DNA from: Schistosoma mansoni
Taxonomy: Eukaryota; Platyhelminthes; Trematoda; Strigeidida; Schistosomatidae
NCBI RefSeq assembly: GCF_000237925.1
Contig: NC_031502.1
Span: forward strand, 36,705,612-36,769,611
DNA length: 64,000 nt
Direction of reading: 5' to 3'
A program made the position numbers and the translations under genes. Shown here piece by piece: positions 44,150 to 55,800 of the stretch. Under the pieces are notes generated by a model. The model saw only the letters and a program-made list of their open reading frames with translations, had not been told where the DNA came from and did not search any database. Numbering within the stretch: position 1 is the first letter of the stretch; every line of letters begins with the position of its first letter.

Positions 44150-44640
44150 AGATTTAAGCCTTCCATTTAGTTGACAAAAGCCATAGATTGCATACTAGAA
44201 AACTTATGAGGACCTTCTCAGCCTCATGCAATCCTAAAAAATAACAAATCAATCGTAAAACAAACAAATATATGGTTGACTCTATCAAAAGCTTTTGAGA
44301 AACCAAGGTAAGTGATGTCAATCTTCCCCTTGCGACCAAGGATGCTTGTCCATCTGTCCACCACAGTTAGCAGGTTGGTTATACAAGAATGCCCCCTCCT
44401 GAAACCATGCTATTGATGGTGAGAAGAATTTTAAGGATATTAAGTAGTTGCGTATACCGTCCCATATCTGGGACTCCATGGTTTGAGAAGGTATAGAGAC
44501 AAGGGCCAACCATCGGTAGCTTGAGGGTTCGCTACCCCGACCTCTTTTGAAAATTGAGGTGATGTGAGCCAGCTTCCAGATTTCCGGTAGTTTGCCTCGA
44601 CTTAGCGCGTCTGAAAACATCGCGCTAAAATAACACAAGT
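44150..44640 (-). mobile_element. CR1-like LINE RT fragment
   Basis: Reverse strand: RGKLPEIWKLAHITSIFKRG, SYRWLALVSIPSQTMES, then GKIDITYLGFSKAFD-like coding, all typical of CR1/Jockey-type reverse transcriptases (SR1 or Perere type in schistosomes). It is frame-broken and lies beside the 3' side of a Gypsy fossil. Confidence 0.7.
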
Positions 44641-44867
44641 TCCGTGCAAATTATAAATCTTCGGACCTCACTAGATCTGAAATTTACTTAATTAAATACC
44701 ATGAATTTAACTGAAGCTGAAACCCAAACATATACGACCGCGTGTTAAATATCAAGCGGTCGCTTTACAGGATGAGAACTTTTAGTGTTGATGCAGGTTC
44801 TTGTAGCTAGAGGCAGTAAAAACAGAATCATATTCACTTGAGATTCTATATCACCGAGTGGATGCCC

Positions 44868-45336
44868 TGTTAACGAATGGCGTGTTGAGACCGCCAACCA
44901 GAGATAAGCGAATTATCGATCGGACCAATGACACACGGAAACCGTAGAAGCAGTCTAGAGTACTTGTCGGTGCTGCTTTCTGCCTACCTTAGTCCAGAAC
45001 AGCCTCTGCGGTATGAATCGTTGTATTTCAAACATACTGAGTTTATGCACCAATCAAACAAACCACATCGTACCATAAAATAAGAAACAACATTTGTACA
45101 AGATTCATTTGAATGTGGCTGTGAATAGGGTAGATAGTAAGTGATAGACAGGGAATAATTCAGGAATAATAAATCTTATAACAATAGTTTATAGTTCAAA
45201 ATAAAGCTCATAATAAGGGTGACATGAATATGAACAGCTTAGTTAACTAACAATTATATAATAAGAATATGCACATAGTATTGGCCTATAAATAGATCCC
45301 AAAGTTACCATTCGTTATCCTTATCACGACATAACA
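44868..45336 (+). repeat. Dispersed LTR-like repeat, copy 3
   Basis: It starts TGTTAACG and ends CATAACA (TG...CA with a short inverted match), about 469 bp, as for a solo LTR. Contains GTATGAATCGTTGTATTTCA and GTACCATAAAATAAG. No flanking duplication is evident. Confidence 0.6.
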
Positions 45337-45339
45337 GAC

Positions 45340-46605
45340 GTGACCTTGCCGATCACTGACCGCCAACTGGAAATATCCCGTTTTATACCACCATCTTGGA
45401 GCATTCAAACACTTCCGAGGATACGAACTGCTTCTTCACTCCACTAGTAGACAATCCAGGTAACAAATAGGGCAACCATAATCATACATCAGTTAAAATA
45501 CTGTGCTGTAGGTATAGCTGTCTCAATCAAGTGCTCTCTTTCTAGTTGCTTCAACATACATACACTTTTTGTGTGAAAATAGGACTTGTGAATAAGTTAC
45601 TGGATCAACGCAAAGTTTCTTGCCAGGAAGGTCAAACGTAACTTTGCAGGTTTTATTCTCTTTTAGCATATATTAACTGATTTCTATTATTTTTTCTTTC
45701 CAAACTTTTCGTCTCACATATCTCATTCTTAGATCGTTTCAATTTTGGTTTTTAGTCTTTTGAGCTGCATACACAACAATGGCTTTGCCACCAGTAATAA
45801 CACCATAACTACAAGGACGACTAGCAGAGGTAAAGGTCGGAATTCGGAGGTTTATAAAAAGTTGACAGTCTCCAGTCTTACCAAGAGGATTATAAGAAAG
45901 CTTAAGACTACATTAGATGGAAAACCTCAGATTGACGATTATAACGTAGATTGCTTGACTCAAACGCCGAAATTGAATGTCTAACTAAGTAATTTGGAAC
46001 AGACTGCTATCCATGTCCTTACTTCTAGTAAGACTAGTAAGCAAAAATGGAACGGGAAGAAAAGGTGTCTCAAAGTTTGCGTGGTGCTCACTACTGGGGA
46101 GAAGCAGAACAAAAACGATATCTGTATCCCGTGTTCGCCACTAGTTAAAACTGGGGATTTATAATTCCATTGAAATTTTATAGTGGCTGGGCTCACTGTT
46201 GCTGTGATATTGCAGTGCCTAGGAGGCGCTACGAGCTTTATGTGAAGTCAGCTCATTCCGTGGTTCTGGTATGTTTCCCTACAGTGTAGAAAATTTGCAT
46301 GAAGGGAGCTAATAAAAAAGAAGCATAAGACCTCACTGGAAGTAACCATATCGATCGCCACCAGTATGTCCGAATCGTCAAATAGGCTTAACCAAACACG
46401 TGACTATAAAAGCCAAATCCTGAGCCCATAAGTCAATGATATTGTTGAATGTTGCTAATACCTTAGTATCTGTCAACAATAAGGAGCAGTGGATAAGCGT
46501 TAGAAAGGGAAATGGTAAAGCGCAGCTCCTATCCTCGTCTGGAAGTTTGTTAATTCCGTGTTGCAGTAGGTTATAGCAGCTCACATACAATTGAGTTTGT
46601 TCACA
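45340..46605. other. Intergenic stretch without recognised gene
   Basis: Short ORFs (for example 45745-45984, 79 codons) have no recognisable motifs or splice context. Likely degraded repeat sequence. Confidence 0.45.
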
Positions 46606-46609
46606 TCTA

Positions 46610-47600
46610 ATGTGGTTAAGCCCTTTTGTTAACTTATTTAACGGACAGAGTCATTCGTACAATAACAATCTATCTATATTGTTTGTACCTTTATTATGTA
46701 CGCTTGAGCATTGCTTACTGCCTACTCATATATTAATTTTACTAGCCTTACTATTAATCGCTTAATTGATTCGATGATTCATGCATTTCCATTTGTATAT
46801 ATATGTACATCTTAATCCTGTTCATTGACTCACTGAATCTCTGACTCGCTTACTCGTTGAATCGCTGACTCGACCACTCACTCGCTCATTTAACTCACAC
46901 CCTCAATCGCTTGTTTCACGGCACTACTCTTTCATACTTTCCTAACGTGCCTGTAACTCTGGATATCCATGTGTGGTCCAATAATAAACACAATCAACAC
47001 TTCTTATTCGCCTTCTGATTTGTACACCGTTGGGGCGTTATCGAGTAACGGTTATCAGGACGAACAATATACGAAGTTAGAGGATAATATCGAATATCGA
47101 CCACAACAAGGTTGTTGATGATTGCTTCAGAACTGTGGGTCTGAAATATCTTGGTTTATAGCAACTATCCTAAACCCAATTTAGATTATGGATAGTTTTG
47201 GTTAAGCTCTTTTATTAACTTAACAGACATTGTCATTTAGATAGTAACAATGCGCATATATCTTCGTACTGTTATGATCACTACAGCACATGATAGGCTC
47301 GAGCCAAAACGTTGATTGTTTAAATATCATTCGATGACTCATCCACCTCCCCATATATGTATGCACTTAAATCCTATTATTAACTTTTGTTTTGCCTTGC
47401 TGTGCCCTTATACAGTTTGACTATGAATTTGCCTACGTGATTACTTGCGCTTGCTCACTGATACTTACTCAAGTGCTTATAGCTTTATGGCCTACGTTAT
47501 TTGATAATGAACTGTAGTCTCAGCTTCTCTTTGCCTTCTGATTTCATGTACCGTTAAGATTTGTATTATAACGGTTATCGAGATGAAAGATTAGAGAAGC
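46610..47600 (+). repeat. Two tandem diverged copies of a ~0.45 kb repeat
   Basis: Copy a about 46612-47090 and copy b about 47200-47600 share TTAAG(C)CCTTTTGTTAACTTA-type, CGATGACTCATCCA/GATTCATGCATTTCC, ATATATGTACATCTTAATCCTG, CGCCTTCTGATTTGTACACCGTT and TAACGGTTATC blocks. Copy a contains a run of degenerate ACTCGCTGACTCG units (46825-46900). The class is unknown; adjacent copies of one LTR-like sequence are possible. Confidence 0.6.
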
Positions 47601-48099
47601 TTTGCACCACAGGCTAAACAACTCTATAAATTCTCGTACCTTTGACTAGTGTTGCAGTAGCTCTTCAAGTTTCAGCCCAATTACAGTAGAACTTTTGTAA
47701 CGTTGATATTGAAAATTCTGACTTTAGTGTTGGCCAACAGTTCTTTCCAGTTCCAAACATTGTTCAATAATTGAAATGCTTTCTTTACTTTTTAATTTGC
47801 CTCCATATCTTTATAAGATCCTCCTTGTTTACTAGTGATACTGCTCCTAGGCTCCTACCTCTCTCAGAGACTCATCGCCAGGTGATTTGGTTGCTACTCG
47901 TTATGTTTTGTTTGTGGATCTTGGTTTATCCTTTGTAAATATTTAGTCTTAATGCTGCTAAAGCCGTTGAAACGCTGGTTGTATTTGTCTGTATCTGTTG
48001 CCGTGTATTCTATGGCAATTTATTTGCTATCTGTAAAGTTCATGTCTTCAAAACTCATTCACTAGGTTCCGTGCTTCCTTTAAAGTGTGGAAATCTGTT

Positions 48100-48570
48100 T
48101 TATGGAGTCGACAACCGGTAGAAAGAGCGAGGACGAGAGAAGATGGCTTTGTCCAACACCAATGTCCACTTAAAACAGATCTGAGAGCTGCCCTTTATGT
48201 ATGGCTTTGCGACTCAGACTCTTGTACGAATTCCGTATGATGGAGACAATCTTCTCAGGTACTCCATACAGTAGAAGATTCCTCAATGTTTTCCTATCCT
48301 CAGTGTTAGATACCTTCTCATAGTAAGGAAAGTTGATGTATGATGATTTCCATCCAATTGGTCGCTTAGCAACGATCCATAGTGTGGGAGTTGGTCGATA
48401 CAAAATCGATCCTTACAAAATCCACTCTGGTATCGAGTGTTTGCGTCTACTGAATTATTCTGTCTTCTCACTAGCACTTCCATGAGAACCTTAGGTGCAT
48501 TGAAAGTAGTAAGATATCTCAGTGGTTCCCATACTTACTAAGATTTTTCTTCGTTATCCATCTGGTTGGC
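48100..48570 (-). mobile_element. RTE (SR2-like) LINE RT fragment
   Basis: Reverse-strand frames contain YQSGFCKDRFCIDQL (RT finger), IVAKRPIGWKSSYINF and RKTLRNLLLYGVPEKIVSII (palm), in the order found in SR2-type RTE elements and in two frames. It is a short, dead fragment in the ALAD-formin intergenic region. Confidence 0.7.
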
Positions 48571-49839
48571 AAAAAACTACTAACCTCCTGGTTTACAAAG
48601 GATCTCGGGTATCACCATGAGATGTTATAACTCACCTGCAAGAAGTCCTGTGTCGATAGAGTAATAATACTAAGTTGAAAGATTTAAACAACGTTAAACA
48701 ATTGATGGACAATGGTAAATGATGAAGACTGACCTTCTAAGATAGAAGCCACGTAGACAGTCTTTATTATTCCCCAGATAAACACTGTATATCTGGTGAT
48801 TTCATGTTTAGTAAATGGGTTCAAAGTATATGGAACATGAAAAGTTTACTTGCACTTTTACTAGTTCGTGATTGTTCTGAACTTTGAAATTGAATTATGA
48901 AACGGTCAATACGGTCTTTTAGTTCTTCCAGATTACTCGAGTGTATTAAAATATCTCTATGTAAAACCCGTATGTTTATCAGTTACTAGTAACTACGTAA
49001 TTTCAAATATCTTCAACACTGCATTACAAAGGGTTACCAAAGCTAATATTAAGAATGAATTCTAACCGCTTGAAATTTCGTTAGTAATAAGTAATGCATA
49101 ATGTCTATGTAAAAGAAAACTGCAGTGATTAAAATGTATTGAAACAAAAATTATGTTGGCCTCCGCTGTAGTATTATATTATCTGGTTGAGAAATTGTTA
49201 AAAGGCTTAATTCTGTCCATCGAACAAACTCTTTATCATCATAAAATTACTTCAAATTGTAGACAATAAGTAAACAATCCTGTATATACATATAATATCT
49301 TTCTAGTCCTAACGAGAACTCTTATTACCACTCTGAAACATTCTGTGACACAATCACAAATACTTAACGTTAGCATTCAATATGTAGCTTATAAACCAAA
49401 GAAATTCAGCATTTACTGCATCTCAATCGGTATCATGATGATCCTAATAATGCTTTACTCTAAAGTGACATCTGATTTCATATGAATTATTCAACAATAC
49501 CCATACACTATGTAGTTTATACATGCGGAATGTTACCTACTGTTTTGTTTCCACGGGATTATGAAGTAAAAAACATCAGAAAGATAGAAAAATATCACAA
49601 ATAAAATCAACAATTACTTTAGTTTAATTCATTCATTGTTTTCACAATTATTACATGTGATAGATAAAAAGTTTATTTGAATAAACTTAAAAGGAAATTA
49701 ACATGTGATCATTAGGCTTTAAAAGTTCAAAATAGGGAATTGTATACACAATACAGTGAATAAAATAACTTTTGGAGTTCACTATAATACAAACATATGA
49801 CACATTATTTTTCATAATGACAATTTTCAAATCAAAATT

Positions 49840-52800
49840 TTATTTCGATGTACATGCTTTACGATAAAGTTCTCGAAATGTTTTTAGATCATTAAATAGT
49901 TCATCAGCAGTATATTTTGCTTGATCTAAAGCAAGATAATTAGCAACCTGTTTGTCAATAGAAATATTAAAAACGGGATGTAAATATATAAAAATAACGT
50001 AAGAATATAGTTAACATGGAAAGGTTTCACTAAGTTAAAAAATCTTACAAAAATAGAATAGAGTTGAAGATCATGAGTCAATTGAAGCTAGACCACCGTG
50101 GAAAACCTGGAAGCACTGGACGGCCGTTTCGTCCTATTATTGGATACCTCAGCAGTGCGCATCCACGATCCCGCCTCGCGAGATTCGAACCCAGGACCTA
50201 CTAGTCTCGCGCCAGAGCACTTAACCGATAGACCACCGAGTCTAGCTTCAATTGACTCGTGATCTCAACTCTATAAAATTACTAATATCTCCACAAAACC
50301 ACTTCTGATAAAAATTAGAACACACTATAAGTAAGGTTATGGAAACCAGAGTATGCTAACAGATGGTAGAATTGTACTTTTATTTAAAAATTACTGGTGA
50401 ACACTAGTGCATTTCAAACCTTATAAAACAGTATCTATTAAGTATTACATGAAAACTATGACATTTTGATAGTATTTCGTAATAAGACCATAAAATAAAG
50501 TCTTGATGTTTATCATTAACATCGTATTTACACAATTCATCGGTAAACAGATCACAATATAATAATTGACTCATGAGTTCAACTATTAAATAATATAGAG
50601 TGCTTATGTAAACATACTACTTATAAATAAGAACAAAAGTCTGGTGAACAGTAAATTAATCGTTTTTTGCTCTAAGAATGTTATACAAAAAAATGTGCTC
50701 TCAAAATATAATGCATAAAATGAGAAAGAAGCAGTACGTTAATGTAAAAACAATATAACTGGAAGTGATCTGAAATAGGACAGTTTCATTTAATCAGAAT
50801 TAATAAAACAAACAAATTACAACTGTTGTCACTATTTGCCCATGGCTTGTTTTTGCTTTGTCAACCTAAAGAAAATATCATACAATTACCTCGACAAAAT
50901 ATCACTTAGTAAAAACGACTAAAAGAGCGAAGAAATTTCTTTTTGATTAGTTTTTCATCATGGCTTTACACTAATATTTATATATACGATCTACAACAAT
51001 GGAATAATACTCAAGGAGTAGCTGCATTACCTCAATTCATTGAATACAAAAAAATGGTTTTCTTTAGTCAATCCGTTCTTAGATAAATAAGCTACCTAGA
51101 ATAATAAGAACCATTATTTTTATGTTTTATTCTGAATTTACACATTATGATGAAGTCATCTGAACGTTAAATGACCTGGTAGTTCAATAATGCTACTACT
51201 ACTGCTGTAGTGAACAAGAACACAAGTTAGGACAATTGAATGTTTTGGAGCATAAAATTACAGACTATCTCACTAAATTCTGATAACTATACAGCAAACA
51301 GTTAATTTGCAAAACAACAATCAATTGTCTCAATCTTAACTATTACTCCTGCAAATATCAGTCCGTCTCCCCTGATTTCACTGTTCATGCATTTTCGTAC
51401 AGATTGCGCTTCATTCCTGTTCTTTCCTTATCGATCTTCTGCCGAAATACATTCTATGTCTGACCATCGCCATATACTACTTATGTGGATATAAACAGAC
51501 CACACCACAACGTCTCTGACTTTGAAACTGGGTGACACGGGATCGAATACTCTAGGGAGCATTATTCCTCTCAAGATCACAGGTATACCTTGCTGATGAG
51601 TGTCAAATAGCCCGAAACTTAGTTTCACGGTTTCCTGTCGACTACCACAAACCACCAACTTGATATAAACTAAGCTGGAAACCAGAACCATGTCTTTTAC
51701 CAAAGTGGATTTCTGAATTCATTTACATTTAGTATTTCCGACATCTTCGCCGTAACACATTCTGCTCAAAGATGTCAAATATAAAACTCTAAACTGTTAA
51801 AAATGTTAGAAATGGGTCTCCCCACAGAATTTTTATTTCATTCTTAATATTTTTGTAAACATCTTTATATTAAGGCTTGAGTATTCTCTTTTCATCCTCT
51901 CGAGAAATTCGGACTACATGTTCTCACTTTTTTAATATAATTTAAATATATACACTTTCTTAGTATGCTATTGAAAACCATAGAGTGAATTGATGGTATG
52001 TAGTAAGCTTTATTTGTGAAACGACAGACGTATACATATTTCTTCACTAATTTATGATTTATCAAAGTGAAAATGCACAAAATCCGTTTAAATGATAAAG
52101 AGTTACAGTTATTCAGTTCGCTAATATGTTTCAACACAAGTTCGAAGTTATGCTCAAAAGTAACACATCTTATAAACATAGTGTTATCAAGTCAGAAGCA
52201 CACGTAGATAAATGTCTAATAGACTGAACAAAGTATTCCGTGTTCAAACAGTTTTGTATGAAACCAAAACTACAAATAATTTAAACCGGTTGTTTTTTTA
52301 TATTAAAACATCCTAATAGTTTAAACAGTGATGAATTAATATACGAATGAAATGTAAACACAATCGCTAGAGAATTGATTAAAGCATTTTTATTAAGCAT
52401 AATTTTCAGGGTAAAATGTGAATCGTACAAATACTTACCTCGTTATATCTTTCGGTAAATGTTTTGTGTAATTCACTCAGTAACTTTAATTCTTGCATTG
52501 CATGAGCTAAAAATTGTCCCACCACTAAACCAAAAGATAAATTTGCTTTAAAAGCATCTGACTTGGGATCTGAATTAGATTTGATAACCCATTCCGCGTT
52601 GTTTGAATTTGCGACTCCACCAACTCCTCTTAAATCTATTTCTAAACGAGCAACGTCACGTTTCGTTTCGACTAGCTTCTCTTCAATTGTTTTTGCACAG
52701 TATAAACTTTGTGCAGCATCTAACGTAGGCATTTCATTGAACCATGAATGAGCTTCCTTAGTAAAACTAAAAGATATCAAAGAAAATTGAATATTTATGT

Positions 52801-55800
52801 ATCTAAGTGACTTACAATCATTTAGAAATCCCATAAAAATATACCTACTATATCCGTCGCTATATCAAAAAAATTTTCTATAAACATTACTGCCAAGTTA
52901 CTTTCAATAAATATGAAGTACGATGAGACGAAGTAAGAACTTCTAACTTAGTACTATTTCACTCTTCAAATATTCATCGGACCAATAACATATCAATAAT
53001 TAGGTGTCTTTATAAATTAATAAAACTCGGTCCACACTAGTAGATAAGCATGAAATCGACTGATCACTGAGTAGTAACCGATATGAATATCTTAGTTCTT
53101 CAAGATTAGAGGTCCGCCTTGCCAATCAACACGAAATATAGGTCTAGTTTTCCATCCTGACTACCTTCAATTACCTAACATTGAAAAATATTGAGAAACG
53201 GGAGGTATTGGACAGTTGTTCCATTCTAACAAAAGATTCGCCAGCACAATTTGTACTGAAGTTTTATCGTTTTTCGATCGATACTAATCCATTACTGAAA
53301 AGTTGAAAAAAAAGTTTCAAGTACATCAGCTTGAAATCAATTAGCCACACCTATATTACTCAATCCGTGTAAACTTAAGCCTTAACTATTGAAGTCTATG
53401 ATTATAACCATATGATCATAATGATGACGGACAGAACTTTCCTACTTATTCATGATATATATATACATATATATATATATATTCGGATTTAGAAAAACAA
53501 AAAATTTTAGAGTGCTTAAGTTGTAAACTAGGACGCAATTTTCAAAATAGTGTTTGTCAGTATATTCCTTACTTGAGTTCCATTAGTTCTACTAAATAAT
53601 GTATTAAATTCCTTTGGTTAGTTATATCACGAGTATCAGCCAGTCGGACTAAATTTCTAACTTCAAAGCCGAGAAAAGGTTTACGTTTTACGAATCCTTG
53701 TGAAGCTGTTAGGCCTGAGTGATCAGATGGTAACTGACTAGATTCATAAACTGAGCATTGTCTAGTGGCATTTAAAGCATTAACCAAAGCTAGCGCACAT
53801 GAAAGGACATGACAGAGGGAATTAGAATGTCTTATCTCGGAAAGACATTTACATGCAGATGAAAGTGCTTGCTTTAATTGATCAACAGTTGTATCAAATT
53901 GGATAAGCATTCGTAAAGCATGGAGATGAGCAGGTAGCCGATGGCGAAGTTGAGAAATCATGTAAAGTAGTTTCTCCGCTTCAATGAGATTCTACAAAAG
54001 GAAAAAAGCATATTTAAACGTTTGATTGGTTATCAGTTGTATAACACATTATTAAACTACATCATACAATATCTCAGAATGGATTGTCAGCGTAAGTTAA
54101 ATCTACCCACTAAATACAAATAAATACAGCTTTCTGATCATTTTATTATGATTGTCTATGTAATGTAAAAACATTGATCTCTTACCGAGGTTTCCAATTG
54201 ACTTTCAGACAATTTCAGTATTATGTCCATCGGAGGTATAAAGTTGATAAGGGTATCTAACAAAGTGTCAGGTATCGGCTGAAACAAGGTTGTACTAGTC
54301 AAGAAACTCGATTTATCTTCACTTTTATGTTTCGTATTTTCATTTGGAAAGGATTTACTGCGACGAAGGTTAACTGTTGTCTTTAGCTCAATAATAGATC
54401 GAGCGACATCTTCTGGATTTAAATGAGCTGATGCCATAGCTATGGCTATCGACTGAGCTGCTTTCACTGGTAATAGATCCAATGTTTGAGTACGAGAAGC
54501 AAGACTCTGAGATCCGAAACGCATTGATCTCCTTATCGACATATTTGTACTCGAATGTACTGATAATTGAGGGTCTTGATTAGTTTTTGAACCTAGTGTG
54601 TTGAATAAAGATGTTACAGTATTCCCACAGTCTATTTCCAATTTATCTGATGACTGAAAATAGTCAGAGAAAACAGAAGCAAAATCAAAATAGTCTAGAG
54701 CTTTCAAACAATGCCTGGAAAAATATCTAGTGGATATCAATTTATTAAATATTTACAAGATTTAATTTAATCAAGTGCTCATTTAACTATCTAACGAGCA
54801 TACCACACATTCCTATATTTGTAGATACATTATAAACGAAGTTTAATTCAAAGTATATTTACGTGCTCGTTTGGTAAACTATTTAGGCAATCGAATATCA
54901 AGAAATAGTAATAAGTTAAAGAAAAACAACTGTTCTATTCGAGAGAAAACTTAGAAAAATGGCTTTTGCATACTCAGTATTTAAGTGAGTCAAACATGTA
55001 TCCGCTGAACCACGAATATTTTATCACTTCAAGATGCTGAACTTTTGTGGATGATTATTACTGACAGCAGGCCTTGAAAAGTTAGTTTAGTCAACTTCAT
55101 TTTGCTAACAAATAATGTTAATTACAATGGCATTTCAAGCACTTATCCTTTAATACTAAACTTAATAACACTTTTTATTTCATCTCTGAATTAAAACAAA
55201 TAAAAAGTTAATAATTATGGTTGACTGTTATTAAATCATCTGGAAATTTAGATTCTTGAAAGTCCCTAACATCACAATCCAGGAATTGGATTCTGTTGTA
55301 CTTGTAACTGGTCGATTGAATTACTTATATTTTAGCGTTGGCAGCTTCACTAAAACTGGAATCCCACACATAATGTTTCAGATGTTAGATCCTTATAGGG
55401 TTAACGGAAATTACATGTAGCAAACAAACCATCACATAAATGAATTAGTCTTAGGTTCATATAACCAATTGAAAAGCTCATCAAACAACATTATTTACAC
55501 GGTACTTTCAAAGTTTTCTGTCAAAATGGTTTAGCGAAGAAAAAAATTAAAAAAGAATGCAAATTAATCGTAACACTAACCATTGCTTTATTTCCTTTGA
55601 TCCGAAATCTTTTATGAAGTTGACGGACGAATTCTTCACTCAGTAAATCACTGTCATCAATATATACCCATACAGAATTTTCTTTCAAACGAGATTTGCT
55701 CAACTATTGAAAAGTAATTAATTTTTACATTGTTAGTTTTTGAAAAAAAAGTCACAAAGATTATAATGAAATTATATTGTTCAGTTTGACAATGATATAT

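Noticed and set aside
45745-45984. 79-codon + ORF in the ALAD-formin intergenic region
   Set aside because: No domain, no splice context, and set among degraded repeats.
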